DNA of 64,000 nucleotides from Xanthomonas sp. Leaf148 (GTDB lineage Bacteria; Pseudomonadota; Gammaproteobacteria; Xanthomonadales; Xanthomonadaceae): NCBI RefSeq assembly GCF_001423585.1, contig NZ_LMOP01000008.1, positions 1,439,118 to 1,503,117 of the forward strand, read 5' to 3'. Shown piece by piece: positions 61,927 to 64,000 of this stretch (position 1 is its first letter; each line of letters starts with the position of its first letter). The notes under the pieces were generated by a model. It saw only the letters and a program-made list of their open reading frames with translations, ran no database searches and was not told where the DNA came from. The position numbers and the translations under genes were made by a program.

Positions 61927-62419
61927 GCCGAAACGTTAACAGGTCAGCGTGACCGCGCGATAGCGTTTACCCGCACCGATGCGTTGCGAACTGAATAGCC
62001 GTTTAGGACCGCAGCAACAGAGCGCGTGCGCGGCGCGCAACAAGCGCGTTGCAGCGGCTGTGACGAATGATCCATGACGCGCATCAGGTCGCTGCCGAAC
62101 GCACAGCAAGCGAGCGCTGCAATTCGCACTTTGCTGAGCAGTGCACGTCCAGATAAAGGATGAGGCCTACAGGTTCTGAAAAGCGCACGCGCATGTCCAA
62201 GCACCTGCAATCCGTGATGTTGCGTAAAGACTGAGCAAGCCGCAACAAGGCACGTCAGCTACATCCAGTCCCGCGATCCACGCCAACGACGCGTAGGCAA
62301 CGCGTCAACCCGCAGAAAAAACCTTCCAAGCCAGCTCAGTCAAATTCGTCACAGCACGCAGGACATCGCTTGATCGCTTTGACCAATCCCCAATCCCGAA
62401 TTCCAAATCCCGGCCCCAA
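61927..62419. other. Gene-free interval between rapZ and the EIIA gene
   Basis: About 490 bases with no supportable gene. CCAATCCCCAATCCCGAATTCC near 62380-62402 contains short imperfect CCCAATCCC/CCCGAATTCC repeats. The promoter of the EIIA-ptsH-ptsI unit should lie at its left side. No terminator with a T-run seen after rapZ. Confidence 0.45.
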
Positions 62420-63292
62420 TCAGTCCTGCTCGCGATGAAACGTGGCTACTTCCGGCCAGCCCTGTTCGCGCGCATGCCGCGCCATGCGTTCGGCCATGTA
62501 CACCGAGCGATGCTTGCCGCCGGTGCAGCCGAAGGCGATGGTCACGTAGCTGCGGGTGTCGTTGCGCAGCCGCGGCAGCCAGGTATCGAGCAGGTCCACA
62601 ATCTGCGCGCTGTAGCGCTGCACATCCGCCTCGTTATCCAGATAGTTGCGCACGCCGGCATCGCGGCCGGTGAGCGGTCGCAGTTCCGGGTCCCAGTGCG
62701 GATTGGGCAGCACGCGCGCATCGAACACGAAGTCGGCTTCGGCCGGCACGCCGCGCTTGTAGGCGAACGATTCGAACAGCAGCGACAGACGGTCGTTGGA
62801 GCCGAGCGCAAACTCGGTGACCACACGGCGACGCAATTGATGCACGTTGAGCGTGCTGGTATCGATGATGGCGTCGGCCTGCGCGCGTAGCGGCTCGGTC
62901 AACTGCCGCTCGCGGGTGATCGCCTCCGGCAACGCCAGGCCGAGATGGCTCAGTGGATGACGGCGACGGGTGTCGGCATAGCGTTTGATCAGCGCTTCAT
63001 CGCTGGCTTCGAAAAACAGCAGGCGTGCCTCGATGCCGTATTCCTGCGCGGCTTGGCGCCATTGCGCCAACTGGGTGAGGTCGCTGCGACTACGCACGTC
63101 GATACCGACCGCCAGGCGCTGGTCGCCGATCGGGTTGCCGCGCAGGCGGCTCTTGACGAAGTCTGGCAGCAGCTCAACCGGCAGATTGTCCGAGCAGTAG
63201 TAATCCAGGTCTTCGAAAGTTTTCAGCGCGACCGATTTGCCCGAGCCGGACAGCCCGCTCACGATCATCAGCGTGGAGGGCGTGATGCTCAT
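62420..63292 (-). CDS. rapZ: RNase adapter / nucleotide-binding protein RapZ
   Basis: 290 residues. Walker A GLSGSGKS at 13-20, the D-box region [16 protein letters not shown], and the C-terminal [17 protein letters not shown] shared by YvcJ/RapZ proteins. In E. coli RapZ guides RNase E to the small RNA GlmZ and so controls amino-sugar synthesis; whether this applies in Xanthomonas is not known from sequence. The start overlaps the hprK stop by four bases, so the two are coupled. Confidence 0.95.
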   Translation of the reverse strand: MSITPSTLMIVSGLSGSGKSVALKTFEDLDYYCSDNLPVELLPDFVKSRLRGNPIGDQRLAVGIDVRSRSDLTQLAQWRQAAQEYGIEARLLFFEASDEALIKRYADTRRRHPLSHLGLALPEAITRERQLTEPLRAQADAIIDTSTLNVHQLRRRVVTEFALGSNDRLSLLFESFAYKRGVPAEADFVFDARVLPNPHWDPELRPLTGRDAGVRNYLDNEADVQRYSAQIVDLLDTWLPRLRNDTRSYVTIAFGCTGGKHRSVYMAERMARHAREQGWPEVATFHREQD

Positions 63293-64000
63293 GGCGTGCG
63301 TCGCTCCAGCAGGTTGCTGTGGCGGGCGATGAACATCGCCGCCGGGTCGATGCCCTTGGTGCGCAGGATATGCAGCCGGGTGGCGGCCTCGGTCAGCACG
63401 GCCAGGTTGCGGCCCGGCATCACCGGTAGGGTGATCAGCGGCACATCCAGATCCAGCACGTGGCGGCTGCCGGAATCGCCGGTCAGACGCTCGTAGCCGG
63501 ACGGCATGGGTTCGGTCATCGGCCGGGTCAGGTGCACGATCAGGCGCAGATACTTGTTCTTCTTCACCGCGGTGTCGCCGAACATGTCGCGCACGTTCAA
63601 CACGCCCAGGCCGCGCACTTCCAGCAGGTCCTGCAGCAATTCGGGGCAGGTGCCATCGAGTACGTCGGGAGCGATCTGGGTGAATTCCGGCGCATCGTCG
63701 GCCACCAGGCGGTGGCCGCGGCTGAGCAGTTCCAGCGCCAGCTCGCTCTTGCCCGAGCCGGCTTCGCCGGTGATCAGCACGCCGATCGAATAGATCTCCA
63801 TGAACACGCCATGCAGCGTGACCCGCGGCGCCAGCGTGCGCGCCAGGTGGTAGGAGAGGTGATTGAGCAGCTCATGGCCGCGCTTGGGCGAGATCCACAG
63901 CGGAGTGTTGGACTCATCGGCGGCCGCGCGCAGATCTTCCGGGCACGACTGGTTCTTGCTGATCGCCAGTGCCAGCGGCTGCACCTGGATGATTTTTTCG
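63289..64000 (-). CDS. hprK: HPr kinase/phosphorylase (5' partial, runs off the window)
   Basis: The window holds the C-terminal part, entering in phase at the right edge as [17 protein letters not shown]. Walker [16 protein letters not shown], the K-loop and P-loop kinase domain and the signature [17 protein letters not shown] are present. It phosphorylates HPr at Ser46 with ATP and removes the phosphate again, linking the PTS to cell state. In this genus ptsN and rpoN usually precede it; they would lie outside the window. Overlaps rapZ by four bases. Confidence 0.96.
   Translation of the reverse strand, partial: EKIIQVQPLALAISKNQSCPEDLRAAADESNTPLWISPKRGHELLNHLSYHLARTLAPRVTLHGVFMEIYSIGVLITGEAGSGKSELALELLSRGHRLVADDAPEFTQIAPDVLDGTCPELLQDLLEVRGLGVLNVRDMFGDTAVKKNKYLRLIVHLTRPMTEPMPSGYERLTGDSGSRHVLDLDVPLITLPVMPGRNLAVLTEAATRLHILRTKGIDPAAMFIARHSNLLERRTP

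Overview
The window reads as chromosomal DNA of a plant-associated Xanthomonas. Reasons: high GC; a PTS regulatory cluster (hprK, rapZ, an EIIA, ptsH, ptsI, mgtE) in the order typical of the genus; a plant-signal LuxR solo beside a proline iminopeptidase gene; a pectate lyase; a large TonB-dependent receptor with SapC, JmjC-like and flavin-halogenase partners; and several families of short intergenic repeats. Assignment below genus level is not possible from sequence reading alone. No rRNA, tRNA, CRISPR array or transposase gene was seen.

Layout. 0-4.2 kb: the end of a periplasmic-propeller hybrid histidine kinase, then a convergent MdtD-like exporter. 4.9-14.8 kb: the most unusual region, a candidate R-body (refractile ribbon) locus. 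Four near-identical RebB proteins, three diverged RebB-like proteins and several unknown proteins are encoded in one direction. They are followed by a Nudix protein, a DUF1906 glycosidase-like protein and a large protein with a nucleotidyltransferase-like motif. A convergent regulator combines a decayed NtrC-type AAA+ module with an AraC DNA-binding domain. Two direct repeats 21 bp apart lie upstream of the first rebB gene, a spacing suited to an AraC-type protein. 15.8-20.5 kb: hemE with a small WGR protein gene, a repeat-rich spacer, aroB-aroK, and pdxH. 20.9-26.2 kb: a yjfI-J-channel-K-L-M-C operon (PspA-like envelope module with an ATP-grasp enzyme) that contains a potassium-channel-like gene. 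26.7-28.6 kb: an MFS exporter divergent from soxR across a clear SoxR box. 29.3-31.3 kb: a secreted M1 aminopeptidase with its terminator.

31.6-39.1 kb: two LacI-type operators ahead of a TonB receptor, sapC, a JmjC-like cupin gene and a tryptophan-halogenase-like gene, probably a glycan-uptake locus. 39.2-45.9 kb: a small membrane protein, a Tat-exported metallo-beta-lactamase-fold protein, two secreted unknown proteins, a secreted trypsin-like protease and an amino-acid permease. 46.0-48.2 kb: an OryR/XccR-type LuxR solo and pip with a lux box between them. 49.1-53.7 kb: pectate lyase with a strong terminator, a second permease and an M19 dipeptidase. 54.2-59.1 kb: cydAB of the short-Q-loop (cyanide-insensitive) type, a lipoprotein esterase and MgtE. 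59.5-64 kb: ptsI, ptsH, an EIIA-Man-type gene, rapZ and a 5'-truncated hprK.

A roughly 145-bp inverted-repeat element recurs at least six times in intergenic spaces, one of them inside the yjf operon. A 67-bp palindrome occurs four times before aroB's end, beside a 19-bp minisatellite.
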